From NCBI GenBank assembly GCA_002245135.1, contig NGBS01000003.1, forward strand, positions 186,001 through 250,000: 64,000 nt of DNA, in the 5' to 3' direction. Positions 11,638 through 23,809 of this stretch are shown here, one piece after another. The translations under genes and the position numbers were made by a program. The stretch is from Proteromonas lacertae. Taxonomy: Eukaryota; Sar; Bigyra; Opalinata; Proteromonadidae. A model generated the notes under the pieces. The model was not told where the DNA came from. It ran no database searches and saw only the letters and a list, made by a program, of their open reading frames with translations. Every line of letters starts with the position of its first letter. The stretch's first letter is position 1.

Positions 11638-14388
11638 TTATAAAACACTATAACTTCTAAATTCTTGTTTTATATTATTCAAAATTTCAGCTTTCTTTCC
11701 TCTTTCTTTAAATTTATTTGCCATATATTTATGTTTATTATCTTTCACTTGCTGTAATCTTATATTCTCTTGAATCTTATCATCTTCATATAGTTTCTTT
11801 TCATAATTCTTCAATTTCTCATTCATACTATAAGACATTATTCTGCTATTGTATTCCTCTTCTTTCCTCAATATATAATCAGCTCTCTTTTTAATCTTAT
11901 TCAAATATATCTCAGTTGCTCTAATATAAGCTTCTTTTCTTCTTTTTTCATTCTCTTCTCCATTTTGGATATATACACTCGCCTTTGCTTGTAAGATTGA
12001 ATCAGCTTTTTCTTGTTTTTCCTTTAACTTTTGTGCTATTCTTTTTCTTTCTCTTTCACCTCTCTTTTCAGTTTCTTCATCTATTTTCTTTCTTCTTTCC
12101 AGTTTTTCATAGCTTATTTGTGCCTTCAAATGTTGAGATGCCTCTTTACCTTCTAAATACTTGTTATATATTTGAGTTCTTCTTATTTCTCGTTTTTGAT
12201 AATCTTTTACTCTAGCTTCCCAGATCTTATTTCTTCTATGCTTATATTCTTCTATTCTGTTATCTAATTCTCTGTATTTCATCTTTCTCATCTTTTCTTC
12301 GTTATATATTTGACTTATTTTTACTGTCATTTCGTTGTTATTTTCTAATTCTGTCAAGTATTTCTCTTCAATTACATTATAAGCATTATGAAGTGACTTT
12401 ATCACTAATTGTAATAAGAACAATTTTCTATTATAAAAGTGTTTTAATTCTACTTGTTTAAATTCATCAGTTATACATTCTATTGATTCATTATTTATAC
12501 TATTTTGAATTGATAAAAACTCTTTTACAGTAATTCCATTCAAATAACAGGAAGTTGAAAATGTAATATTCTTACATAACATATGTAATTGTTCAATATT
12601 ATTCAGTAATTCTATAGATATATTTTTAGCTTCATTTTCATCATATATTCTATCTTGATTATAATCACTTAATAATTCTGGAAGATTCTTATAATAATCA
12701 GGTTCTGATAGAGTATTATTACTTATTTCTATTGGAATGTCTTTTATTATATTAGATACCTGATAATTACATGATTTCTGTTCAGATACTGTTTCTACTT
12801 TATATTGTTGTTGTTGTTGTTGTGGAAGTGGTTGTGAATTGGATTTATTCATTTTCTTTGGTTTTAAGATGATTTCTTCATTATCCTCTTTTTCATCACT
12901 TTCCTGTTCTTTTTCTCCACCTTCTTTATCATCTTCTTCATCATCTCGTTTATCATTTTCTTCTTCTTCTTCCTTCTTCATTTATTATTTCTTCTTTACT
13001 ATTCTTCTTGTGTGATGGTGATACAATTGGACTTGATGGAATATTCAACAATTGACTCTCTTCCACTTTATCTTCTTCTTTCATTTCATATTTGCCAATA
13101 TGATTTCTATTATTATTATTATTATTACACTCAGAATCAAATGAATCAATTAATACACTTGATTGTTGAACACAAACACCATTCTTATTTATATCATTCC
13201 TATCTACTGTATTATTATTATTATTAATAGTTATTTTATTCACATTTCTTCCTAAGGCTTTATATAACAATCGTTGATGACCTATTTTCATATTAATATA
13301 TTGTAAATCAGATAATGTTATTGTGTTTAATGAATCTACACTATCATATCCTATTTCTATTAATGATTCTAAATATTCTAATAAATGATATTGTTTTAAC
13401 CAATTACTCAATTGTTGGATTTGAATCTCTTTTTCTTTTGCTTGAGTCTTTTTTAATTCTTCAATCATTAACTGTAATTTTGGTTTTGATCTTGTTTTTG
13501 GTTTATTTTTATTCTGTGTTTGTTTTTTCTTTGGTTTTATATCATAATTGATTGATTGGTTTATATATTGATCTTCTCCACTATATTCTGAACTTGTATT
13601 TGTTCTATAATCATTGCCACTTAACATGTTGGAATATAATTGGGTCGAGCTTGTTGGCTTGGCTGTGTTTGGTCTTCTTTTCTGTTTGGATTGAGATGAT
13701 GGTGAAGAAGATGATGTTGTAGTGTTTGTAGATGGATTAATTGCAGATAAAGGACGTTGTTGTTGTTGTTGTTGATTATCTTGTCTTATACTTTTAAATT
13801 TATAATTTTTATTTACATCTGGTTTAAATGGATATGGAACTATTAATAAGAATTATATTTATTATTATCTATACGTGGTTCTGGTTCTGGTATTTGTTTT
13901 GGTTGAGACATACGATCAAAGTATTCTTTCTGTCTTTCTGATAATTCATGTCTATGACTATCATTATATTCATATTCTATTTCATATAAAAAATTGTTTT
14001 GCGCTATTTAACATAAATTTGCAATTATACATATGGAAGGCTTGAGAAAATGAGATAATTTTGATGTGTTAAGGGTTGTGGAATTTTCTACTACTACTGG
14101 ATATTCTGCTTCACTATCCTCATTCTGATATATGGGTAATGAATAAGCTGTGAAAAAACAGGAAGTTGTTCCTCTTTTAGGTGGAGGTACTTTATCTGCT
14201 GGATATAATTTTGTTTCAAAATCTGAACGTAATTTAGGAGGTTCAATATCTTCTTTAACTCCATAATCAGCTAATATCAGATTATATCTTGCCTTCGACT
14301 TATATTTCTTCTTCTCACTTTCATAAATTCTCTTCGGTAATGGTTTCAAATATACAGAAGGTATATGGAAGTCATCATAATCACTCAT
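11638..14388 (-). CDS. SAM-domain coiled-coil protein, function unknown
   Basis: Exons join from ATG 14388 to the stop at 11638, giving roughly 900 residues. The N-terminal part is polar with a poly-Gln run (near 13760). A SAM-like domain follows (13300-13450: L-S-N-W-L-K-Q-Y-H-L-L-E-Y-L to Q-R-L-L-Y-K-A-L). Then come Asn-rich and acidic stretches and a long charged coiled coil (11640-12400). Two ORFs overlap at 12953-12981 in different frames; a 31-nt GT-AG intron there joins them, though it lies in a GAA-rich repeat where an indel or two genes is also possible. Long K/E/R-rich coiled coils of this kind are common in cytoskeletal and flagellar proteins, but nothing assigns this one. Confidence 0.7.
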
Positions 14389-14492
14389 TTTTAAAAAACG
14401 TTAATTTTTGAATTATAAACGACTCTATTTTTATTATTTGTTCAATTTTTATCTCACCAACTAAACAATATTAATAATATTAATTTCATTAT

Positions 14493-16225
14493 TTATATTT
14501 GACCTGATGTTAATGGAGTATATAATCTACTTCTACTTCGTCTATAATATCCTACTCCAATAATTGAAGATACTAAACCAACAGTTAAAACAATAGGCCA
14601 GAACAATGGATTACTAGTAAGTCCACCTTCTTCTGGTTGAACATTAGCTGGTTTAAGATTCTGTGAGTTTGATTTGGTTGTTGTTGGTGGAATAGTTGTT
14701 GGTTCAGGAGTTGTAGGTGAAGCAACAGCAGCAGCAGAAGGAGCAACAGTTATATTAGCATTACCTTCGATAATACGATTCTTTGGACTTGGCTTACCAT
14801 TACATTAAAACTAAATAAAGAAAAACTAAAAACAAATTCACTTATAAAAAATAAAAAAAGGATATATTAGCTTCAACAATACCAATATTATGTTTATTTA
14901 AATTAAATATAAAATCATGATCTCTCATAAAATTATTACCTAATATATTCCTTGACATTGAGTATAATCCCAAACAATATGTTTGAGTATCTCTATCATT
15001 AGGTCTCCACATGTAATTTTTAGCTTTTACTACTAATACAGCACCTCCACTGAATGTGATAGTAATATCTGGGAAAGATGATAAATCTGGGTTTTTAAAA
15101 CAAAAATGTTCACGATTCTTCGAGCCTGTAGTTTGAGTACCAACACATTTTTTGCTATTACAGTAAGAATAGAGGGATGATGAGATTGAATTGATCATTG
15201 AAGATGACATATAGGTTAAACTTGTACCACTATCTACCAATACATGACTATAATAATAATAATAATAAGATTAATTTAAAAAATACGAGAAAGTTCCAGA
15301 TACACTTCTTCCTCCTACACTAATACCACTACCATCTGCATAATAATATGAATCACCTGAATAGGGAGTATATCCAATAGTTCCTTTATGAAATGAAGTT
15401 TCTATACCACCAACAGCAAAATAACCACCAGTTTCAGCAATACAGAGTGAGAATACCGGATTAGGCAATTTATTATGATTTTTTAAATGAAGTAAAAATG
15501 TATTTGCTATAGAATATATGAATAAATTATATACATCTTGGTGATAAACCCAATATACCATCAGCCTCTTGCGTTCTGAATAATTCTAATAAATATAACA
15601 ATCATTAAAAATACTTGTTTCTTTAGAATGACAACCAAAAGGGTATTGAATTGCAAATTCTTTAATATGATCACTTGATTTATCAGGTGTAATACCTTTA
15701 ATTTCAGTATCACCACCAAGGTAGATATAATCATAATAATATATTCCTCTATATGAACTTCCTTCTGTGTATGACTATTAATTATAAATTAGGAATATTA
15801 TACTTGAGACCAGCTACATCCACCATTATTACATGTACTACAACTTACACCATGTGTGTTCGCACAACTTATCTTTTCAGAGGATGAAGAACTTGAAGGA
15901 ACAAAAGGAGAATTTAGATGTTTACCACAATCACATCCTGTGCATGGAACCGACATGATACTACTTCCTGTGTCAACAATAACTGTGAATTTCTGTGGAG
16001 GAGTGCCAATATAAATTGTTGTGTAATAATAACTAAAATGAACATTAGGAATATATTATACCCAATCTTTTGAAAATTTCCCATTAATGGAACTTCTTCC
16101 AATAAATCTCCTAACACTCTCATTGATTTAACTGGTAAGTCAACTCTGTGTAATGGCATTACTATAGTAGAAGTATTACTGCCAAAAACAAACATAATCA
16201 TAAATAAAAAAGCGAAACACTTCAT
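14493..16225 (-). CDS. Membrane-anchored pepsin-family (A1) aspartic protease
   Basis: The start at 16225 gives a clear signal peptide ([15 protein letters not shown]). The first catalytic motif is V-D-T-G-S-S and the second V-D-S-G-T-S, so both aspartates are present. Between them is a cysteine-rich insert (C-T-G-C-D-C-G) reminiscent of nepenthesin or plasmepsin V-type enzymes. After the catalytic domain there is a Thr/Pro-rich stalk, then a hydrophobic helix ([16 protein letters not shown]) and a short basic tail with Y-Y-R-R-S-R-S-R. This makes a type I membrane protein of the secretory or endolysosomal system. Several short introns interrupt the gene. It is divergent from the kinesin gene, only about 95 bp away. 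A decayed copy of its 5' end and promoter lies at 18750-19000. Confidence 0.88.
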
Positions 16226-16321
16226 CTTCACTTCAAAAAGCAAAAAATTATTGAGATGAAGCGAAAAAATAACCCCCAAATTTTGGTATAAAATTTGAAT
16301 TTTTCTGTTGATTTCTTTCAA

Positions 16322-18636
16322 ATGTCGAAGAAAGAAACTCGTAAAATATGTGTTGCACTCAGAGTTAGACCGATGAACGCCAGAGAAGTATAATATACAT
16401 TATTAGTGTGTAATTCGTAGAGTAATCTTCACGACAAGTGCATATGGAAATGTGATATGAAAAATAACACAGTTTCATTAAATTCAAACGAATTATCATC
16501 TTATTCAGATAAAAATATATATCCATTAGGTATTACTATAAATTACTGATTACTAGATGCAGTATTTGATGAAAATTGTACATCAGAAATGGTTTACAGA
16601 AAAATCGCTTCTCCAATTATCGATGATGTAGTTCGTGGTATAAATGGCACATTATTTGCTTATGGTCAAACATCATCAGGTAAAACATTCACAATGCAAG
16701 GAACACGTGAAAATCCAGGAATGTTATTTCTATCAGCAAACGATATATTCACTAAAATATCAAATACACCTGAAAGACAATTTATTTTGAGAGTTTCCTA
16801 TATAGAAATATATAATGAAATATTATTCGATTTACTTGATCCAACTACATCCCCACAAATACATGAAAGTAATGAAAGAGGAGTGTTTTTAGAATCAAAA
16901 GAAATAACAATTACAGAAATTGATCAAATATCAAATGCATTGAAATTAGGTGAAACAAATCGACATATTGGATCAACAAAGATGAATGAAAGAAGCAGTA
17001 GAAGTCACACAATATTTAGAATCACTATTGAAAGTCAATTAATCAATAACAATAAATTAGAAGAAGAAGAAGATGATGATAATGATGATTATGATAATAA
17101 TGACGGAACTGTATTAATAGGAGTTTTAAATTTAGTTGATTTAGCTGGTAGTGAAAATGCTAAAATGACTGAAGCTAGTGGTGGTAGGTTAAAGGAAGCA
17201 GGCTGTATAAATAAATCACTTTCAACACTATCAAGAGTAATATCATTACTATCTAACAATAAAGGGAAAAACACTTTTATAAATTTTAGAGATAGTAAAC
17301 TTACTAGATTATTACAGCCATCATTGAATGGAAATACTAGAACTGCAATAATTGCATGTATTAGTCCATCTAGTAGTAATAAAGTATAATAATATATTAA
17401 CATATAATATTAAAATAGAGTGAAAGCGAAAGCACAATAAGATTTGCTTGTAGTGCAAGAAATATACAAACTACAACTCATATTAATGCAATATTTAGTG
17501 AGAATCTGAATGATATTGAAACATTGAAACTAGAGAAAGAACAATTGAAACATGCATTAGAAGAGAGTGATAAATTAAATAATGAATTAAACCAGATGAT
17601 TAATACATATATGAAAAATGAAGAGATTTATAATAATGTGAAAAGTCAGTTGAAAGAAATGAGTGATAAATATTTATTCAAAAAGATAAAGAATGAAAAT
17701 GTTGAAATAGAAAATGAAAATGAAAATGAAAATGATGAAGATAAACCAAAAGAAGATGATGATGTAACAATAAAGAAGGAAGAAGAAAGTGCAAATGAAG
17801 AAAATGATAATGATGATGACATTACAGAGTTAGTTAATAGAATGAATAGTGGAATATGTAATATAATAAACGATATAAAGGTTAAAGAAAAGGAGAGATT
17901 TAATATTTATAAGAATATTATTGAAAAAAATAAAAGTTTTGAAGTTCCAATCAATACCAATTTGTTAATTCAAAATGATGATATGAATATAGAAAATATA
18001 ATAAATCACTTTGAAAATGAGATTAGAAGTATTGGTGAATTTTATTACAATAAATATATAGAGTTTGAAAGTATAAAGAAACAGAATGAAAGTTTGAAAT
18101 TAATAATTATTGAAAAAGAAAAGAAGATATTAGAATATAAAAAGAATGAAGAAAATAATAAAAAACAAAATGAAGAGTTAAAAAATCAATATAATGAAAT
18201 ATCCAATAAATATGATCAGTTAATAAATATAAACAAAGAAAATGAATCAACAAAAGAGAAGTTAGAAAAAGAAATTTCCAACTTAAAAATAGATAATGAA
18301 ATGAAAAGTAAAAGAATAGATGAGTTAGATAGGAAGAAGGTTACTCAAGATATGATAGAAAAAGTAGATAAAATATTGAATGAAAATAAAATACTCAAAA
18401 TGAATAATGACAATTTATCTAAATCAATAGATGAAATAAAGAAGGAAAGAAAATTGGAATTGAAAAATATAAAAGATAAAGTGATGAAGGATAAATTATT
18501 AACAGATTTAAAGAAAGAAGTAATAATATATAAGAAGAAATATGAAAAATTAAAGAAAATTTATGAATGTGATGTAAGCAGTAGCAGTGAAAAAGAGAAT
18601 TTGTCAAATTCGATATTTGATTCATCAATAAATTAA
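16322..18636 (+). CDS. Kinesin motor protein, kinesin-7 (CENP-E)-like
   Basis: Four exons run from ATG 16322 to TAA 18636. The motor domain is N-terminal: V-A-L-R-V-R-P, P-loop Y-G-Q-T-S-S-G-K-T-F-T-M, switch I N-E-R-S-S-R-S-H and switch II V-D-L-A-G-S-E are all intact. The spacing and N-P-G-M...L-R-V-S-Y-I-E-I-Y-N-E are like kinesin-7. An acidic insert (E-E-E-D-D-D-N-D-D, about 17055-17105) lies between the two switches. The C-terminal 370 residues are highly charged coiled coil. The protein is much shorter than animal CENP-E and ends without a recognisable cargo domain. Expected role: plus-end microtubule motor in mitosis or transport. Subfamily placement is by eye. Confidence 0.9.
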
Positions 18637-18749
18637 TCATTTTTTAAAAATCTTATTTTTATCAGTGTTGTATATAACAATCAAACATCAACAGTCCATA
18701 AATAGCTATTATTTTTAAAGATCACATTTATCATACCTAAAAATCTATT

Positions 18750-19000
18750 TTACTAGTAAATGTTATTAAATACTGAATAATATTAATGGTGGAATTTCTT
18801 ACTATAACTCTCTGATAAATTAACTAAAAAAGACTTCTATGTAATAGCATTACTCTTGCAAAAGAATAAATTAGCAGAAAAAGAAATATAGAAGCGAAAT
18901 ACTTCATATTCACTTCAAAAAACAAAAAAATATAAAAATGGAGCGAAAATTATTGCCCCATAATTTTGGTTTGAGATTTGAATTTTTATTTTTTGATAAA
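18750..19000 (-). pseudogene. Decayed duplicate of the aspartic protease 5' end and promoter
   Basis: Sequence here parallels 16090-16310. The ATG at 18907 opens a signal-peptide-like reading (M-K-Y-F-A-S-I-F-L-F-L-L-I-Y-S-F-A) matching the protease start, followed by V-M-L-L-H-R against V-M-P-L-H-R. It then meets a TAG after 27 residues. Upstream of the ATG, both copies share an A-rich stretch, GAAGCGAAA-type words, a C-run (CCCC) and TTTGAATTTTT. No catalytic region follows. The copy has the same orientation as the intact gene and the kinesin gene lies between them. Confidence 0.75.
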
Positions 19001-19068
19001 CAGCCTAGTTTATTAGTTTTACCCAACATATATCCAGAATATCAATCAATGTCGTTAATAATAGTTGA

Positions 19069-20929
19069 TTAGATAAGAATTATTATCATAATCATTGAAA
19101 TGAATAAAGTGAGTGATAAATCAACAATATTTCCTTCATCCTCTGATTTTTCTGTTGGTTGAATAGTAACACTTGGAGATTCAGTTGTATCTTTAGTAGG
19201 TTCATCTTTAATAGAATTAAAAATATCTTCATATATGTTATTCAATCTGTCATTTAAACTATTCAATAATCTTTGCTTTAATTCATTAAAATCATCTATA
19301 TATGGAAATTTTACAACATTAATCCAATTATGGTAATAACTTTCAAAGGCCATACAATAATCTGCATTAGGAAATGTGAATATACCAGGATTGGTATAGA
19401 AATAGTTATTTTTTAATGTTTCACTTGCATTACCAATCACAATTATTAATCTTTTAACAGTAGAACGAGAATTACTATAATTGATAAATCCAATTAAACC
19501 ATCATTCACCTTTATATAATTTATTACTCCATTAGAATTTCCAACATAAGTTATATTTATTTCATATGATTTATCAGATGGAATTCCTCTTGTATTCTTG
19601 GTAATAAGCAAAACTTCTTCTTCTAACACTGACAAGTCTCTTTCTTCTAATGGAATTATTAAGAATATTTCTTCATTCTTGGTTATATATATATATTTAT
19701 TTTCGATGTTTATTTCGATATTTGTATCAACTAAATCATTTAAATATACATTCATTTCTTCTTTCTTTTCACAATTGTTGAATTCATCTTTAAATGATTT
19801 CTCTGAATTTGGACAATCATCTTCACCACTACATGGTAATTCTATTTCACTTAACTCACAATTAAAATCATAAATATTGAGGTTATTTTTGTTAGTAATA
19901 TCATAAATCAATTTTATTTGATATATATTTTCTCTAATATATCCTCCATTTTTAATGTCATATTGATATATGATAGTAAATCTGTTTGATGTTATGAAAT
20001 ATCCTCGTAATATTTATCTTCATAACTATAATAATTATAATAATATTCATAATAATAACCTTTTTCTTCTTCTTTTCTTAATTGATTTTCTACTTTCTTT
20101 TCTTCTTTTTTAATTGATTTTACTTCACTTTTTGTTGAATTGTCATAAAATTCTTCTAATATTTTTCTTGTCTTATCTATCAATTTAGGAAAGTTTGTTT
20201 TGAATTGTTCCAATACATTTTCAGCTTCTATTAAAATGAATAAATGAAACATATACTTCTAACTTTGTAACATTCATTTAATAGATAGTTGTATTCACCA
20301 TATCCTTCTTTGAAACAAATTCTTGAATCATTCTCTACCAAATGAAAGAAAAACATATCATTCCCATCATATTCTATACTACCTTCATGATTAAAAGTGT
20401 ATTTATAATAATAATAACTTGGTAAAATTTCATCATTTCCTTTATAGTATTCAAAAATTGATGTATTTGTTTGAAGGATATATTCTTTATCACTTTTATG
20501 CCAATTCCACATTTCATATAGTTTTACTGGATATCTTTCTATTAGTGGATGATCTATTTTATAATGAATATCTGCATTACTTATTTCATGTAATTCTTTA
20601 CCTCTATCTTCTGTTCTTCCTTCATAATATAATTTATCATTCTCAATATAACTTGGAATTCTAATGCCTCTCTTTTTATTCTCCAAAATTGTTTCATATT
20701 CATCTGCACATTTCTCTTTTATTGTTTTGTAATTATATTTCCCTAATTCAATTTGACATGTTATCTCATCTCTACTATCAATTGTAATATATGATTTCTC
20801 TTCATCTATATCTCCTAATGTTATTTTTGTTTTATTTCCTTCTTTACTTGATGTATAAGAATATACAATTACATCTCTAGAAAGTAACATCAGAGTAATG
20901 AGATTCAGAAAATAATAATATTTTATCAT
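19069..20929 (-). CDS. Secreted or surface protein, tandem copy 1 (unknown family)
   Basis: The start at 20929 gives a hydrophobic leader (M-I-K-Y-Y-Y-F-L-N-L-I-T-L-M-L-L). About 560 residues follow in three or more exons, rich in Y, N, E and D, with scattered cysteines. There is a Lys/Glu-rich helix near 20080-20200. The C-terminus is a Ser/Thr-rich stretch ending in a short hydrophobic tail (L-F-I-S-M-I-M-I-I-I-L-I), suggesting a GPI or single-pass anchor. It aligns along its length with the next gene upstream: I-P-S-Y-I-E-N-D-K against I-P-E-Y-F-D-N-E-K, R-I-C, L-N-E-C, and Y-F-I. The exon join near 19990-20020 is tentative (23-nt intron). No known domain is recognised. Confidence 0.65.
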
Positions 20930-23036
20930 CTGATATTAAAGTTGATTTACCATCACTAAAACCATTTCCTTTATATAATTCATCATAATTATCTTCAATA
21001 TTATATTCTATCTCTTTATCTTTATTATCATCATCAATACTTAATAATCCAATTATCTTATTATAATTCTCTTCTCTAAATGATCTATATGCTGTTTTTA
21101 CCTTCTCAATAGCAACAGGAAGCATCACTTTCAAAATCATATCCACTCAAATTGAAGAATTCAACTCTTCCAATGAAGTATTTATCATTGATTCCTTCTA
21201 TCATATGAAACTGATCATTTTCATAATTCAATTTTGCTGTATCTTTATCATAATAAAAATGTTTTCCATTAGTAGTAAATATTTCCCATAAATAGACATA
21301 TACTCACCATCATTTGCTGAATTTAAAACTGTTTTATCTTTAGGAATAGATGGAAAGAGAATAGAAATTCTTTGTATGTTTTCATCAAATACATCACAAG
21401 CTGTTCAATAATAACACACAAAATATACTTGCATTTCTAAGATGAACAATGTTATATCCATATTTTTAAACTGTTATCTACTGATGAAAAAGAATAATTA
21501 CCATCGTATATATAATGCTGTATATCATATCTTAATTTTCATTATTATCAATATCACAATTTCCATAATATTCTTCAAATGATAATCTTGATTTGTTATA
21601 TCCAATTTCTATTTCACTTTCTTTACAATTCATTTCTTTCAATGATATATGGTCTATAATAAATAAAGATGAAAATATAGAATACTTGGATCGGTAAATG
21701 GAATGACAATTTTGAATTGTTCTAAACAAATATAACAAGAATTAATTATACCAGTATCATAAATAGATGCAAAATCACCTTGAGGTTGAGGTGATAAATG
21801 GATAACAATAAATGTATTATCTTTTATGAAATATCCTTTATAATCATTGTTGTTGAGGTAATTGTATACAATTTCTTTATAATAACATTCATTATTATTT
21901 ACCAATTCTTTCATTTTCATCATTTCTTTATTATGATCTATTAATTCTCTTGTAGATGATGTGAAATTTGAATCAAAATTATCATCAAAAGATGAAGAAA
22001 ATTGATCATAAACACTTTTGAACTTTTCTATAACATCAGTTTTACTAACTGTATATTCACATTCATTAAGATAAAAGCCTGTCCATACTGAGTTTATATC
22101 ATAAAGACTATTACTAGATACTATTGTATGACATATTCTTTCATCATCTTTACTTAATTGTGTATATGCTAAATAATATCCAAATTGATTATTATACACC
22201 AACATTTCATCTAAAACTGAATTTTCACTTACTAAATCTAGACTTTCAGTTATACCAAACTTATATATGTCATTATTCATTGATTGTCCCATATATCCAT
22301 ATAAGTGTCTAGTATAAAATGAATAATAACATTGATATCCATAATAAAAATAATTTTCCTTACATTCATAAGAATATAATAATATTTGACTTGGTTTGTA
22401 AAATTTTAATCCAGAATTCATCTTGTATGTAATATCATCAATACCTATAACATAATAGTATAACACTCTATATACTGTATTTATTATAATCATATTCCAT
22501 TGTATTTTCTATACCATTTTTTCATTGTCAAAATATTCTGGAATAATTACAGACGAGATGATAGTATTAAATTTGGATGAAATATATTTACAGCCATAAC
22601 GAATTTCACTAATAATAATATAAATAATAATAATAATATATACTTCATCTTGTATTTTCTTTTTCCAAATATGCAACCTTCATATCTACTTAATTCACCT
22701 ACAGAATCTTCATCAAACTCAATATAGGAATTTTCTTCATCTAAGGAATATTTTGTAATACTCAATGTTATAGGAGTTGATATAATAGTAATTGAATAGT
22801 ACAATTTTAACACAAAGTAAATAGATATTCATAAGACTTGTGATAACGCATAGCATAGTACTATTCAATAAATAAACAAAATTATTATCATAATGAGATG
22901 AATCACGATAAACAACTCCATACTTCTCTAAATCTATCAAAACTTTCTCAGATTTCACACTTTCTAACTTATACTCTCCACAATGACAACTATCAATCAG
23001 GATAAACCACACAATTAACACCATTACAAACTTCAT
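20877..23036 (-). CDS. Secreted protein, tandem copy 2 (paralogue, no C-terminal anchor)
   Basis: The start at 23036 gives a good signal peptide (M-K-F-V-M-V-L-I-V-W-F-I-L-I-D-S-C-H-C). Later exons carry the same landmarks as the neighbouring copy, in the same order: E-E-N-S-Y-I, a cysteine block, I-P-E-Y-F-D-N-E-K, an R-I-C motif, L-N-E-C-E-Y and G-Y-F-I-K-D-N. The last readable exon runs to 20877, past the start of the downstream copy (20929), so the two genes overlap by about 50 bp on the same strand. There is no hydrophobic C-terminal tail, unlike copy 1. Joins in 22800-22880 and 21300-21540 are uncertain. The gene may be truncated or on the way to a pseudogene. Confidence 0.55.
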
Positions 23037-23809
23037 TCTCGATAAAGAGTAAAATGAGTTAAATAAATTGATCGTTTAATGTGTGTAACCGATTATTTAT
23101 CAAGCCACATTTTTATCATCAAACTATCATTTTTACAGTATACATTGACAATTTGATATATTATATCAATATTCATAGTAAATTTTAATACACAAACACT
23201 TGTAGAGGGTTTAATTTCTTTCATTTTGATTATCGCTGGATATAAAGCTAATAACAAAGTAATTCAGTATAATATTCTTCACAAAAATGAATAATATAAC
23301 AATTATACCATTTATATTACTCTAAACAACTCATTTAAGGAAAATATTATTTACGTATTACAATCATCACATACGATGATATATGGAATAATTGAATGTT
23401 TTAAAGTAAGAATATTGATTATATGCCTATTAATTGAAGATATCACTCTGAAGTGTATATTTGAACATTTAAAGTGTTTCATATATTTATATATACATTC
23501 TAATACTCACTGATAACATTATATCAAACTAATTATTACATAAACAATATTTTGTCAGACTTTCATCATGTCATTATAATCATTAATGCATTAGATAATA
23601 GTACTTCATAAATATACAAAATACATAATTAAATGGATATATGTGCTGTACATAAAGACAAAAAATGAAATTAAAATATCACAAGCTTTAGGCTTGATGG
23701 AAGTTTTATTTTCTTTATTTATATAAAAAATAATCATTCTTCATCTAAATATTCATAATAAAATTAATAATTCAATAAAAATAAACAAAATATTTATCAT
23801 CAATTTATT
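23037..23809 (-). other. Intergenic, no gene seen
   Basis: About 770 bp of AT-rich sequence with stops in all frames. The only structure noticed is a short inverted repeat near 23680-23695 (CAAGC ... GCTTG). It lies between the end of TPLATE and the promoter side of the secreted-protein pair. Confidence 0.6.

Noticed and set aside
16230-16321. Extending the aspartic protease upstream to an ATG at 16321
   Set aside because: The extra residues precede a perfect signal peptide at 16225 and overlap the kinesin promoter side; the relic copy also starts at the same methionine.
23676-23700. Short inverted repeat as a terminator or small RNA
   Set aside because: A 5-bp stem in AT-rich sequence is expected by chance and has no supporting context.
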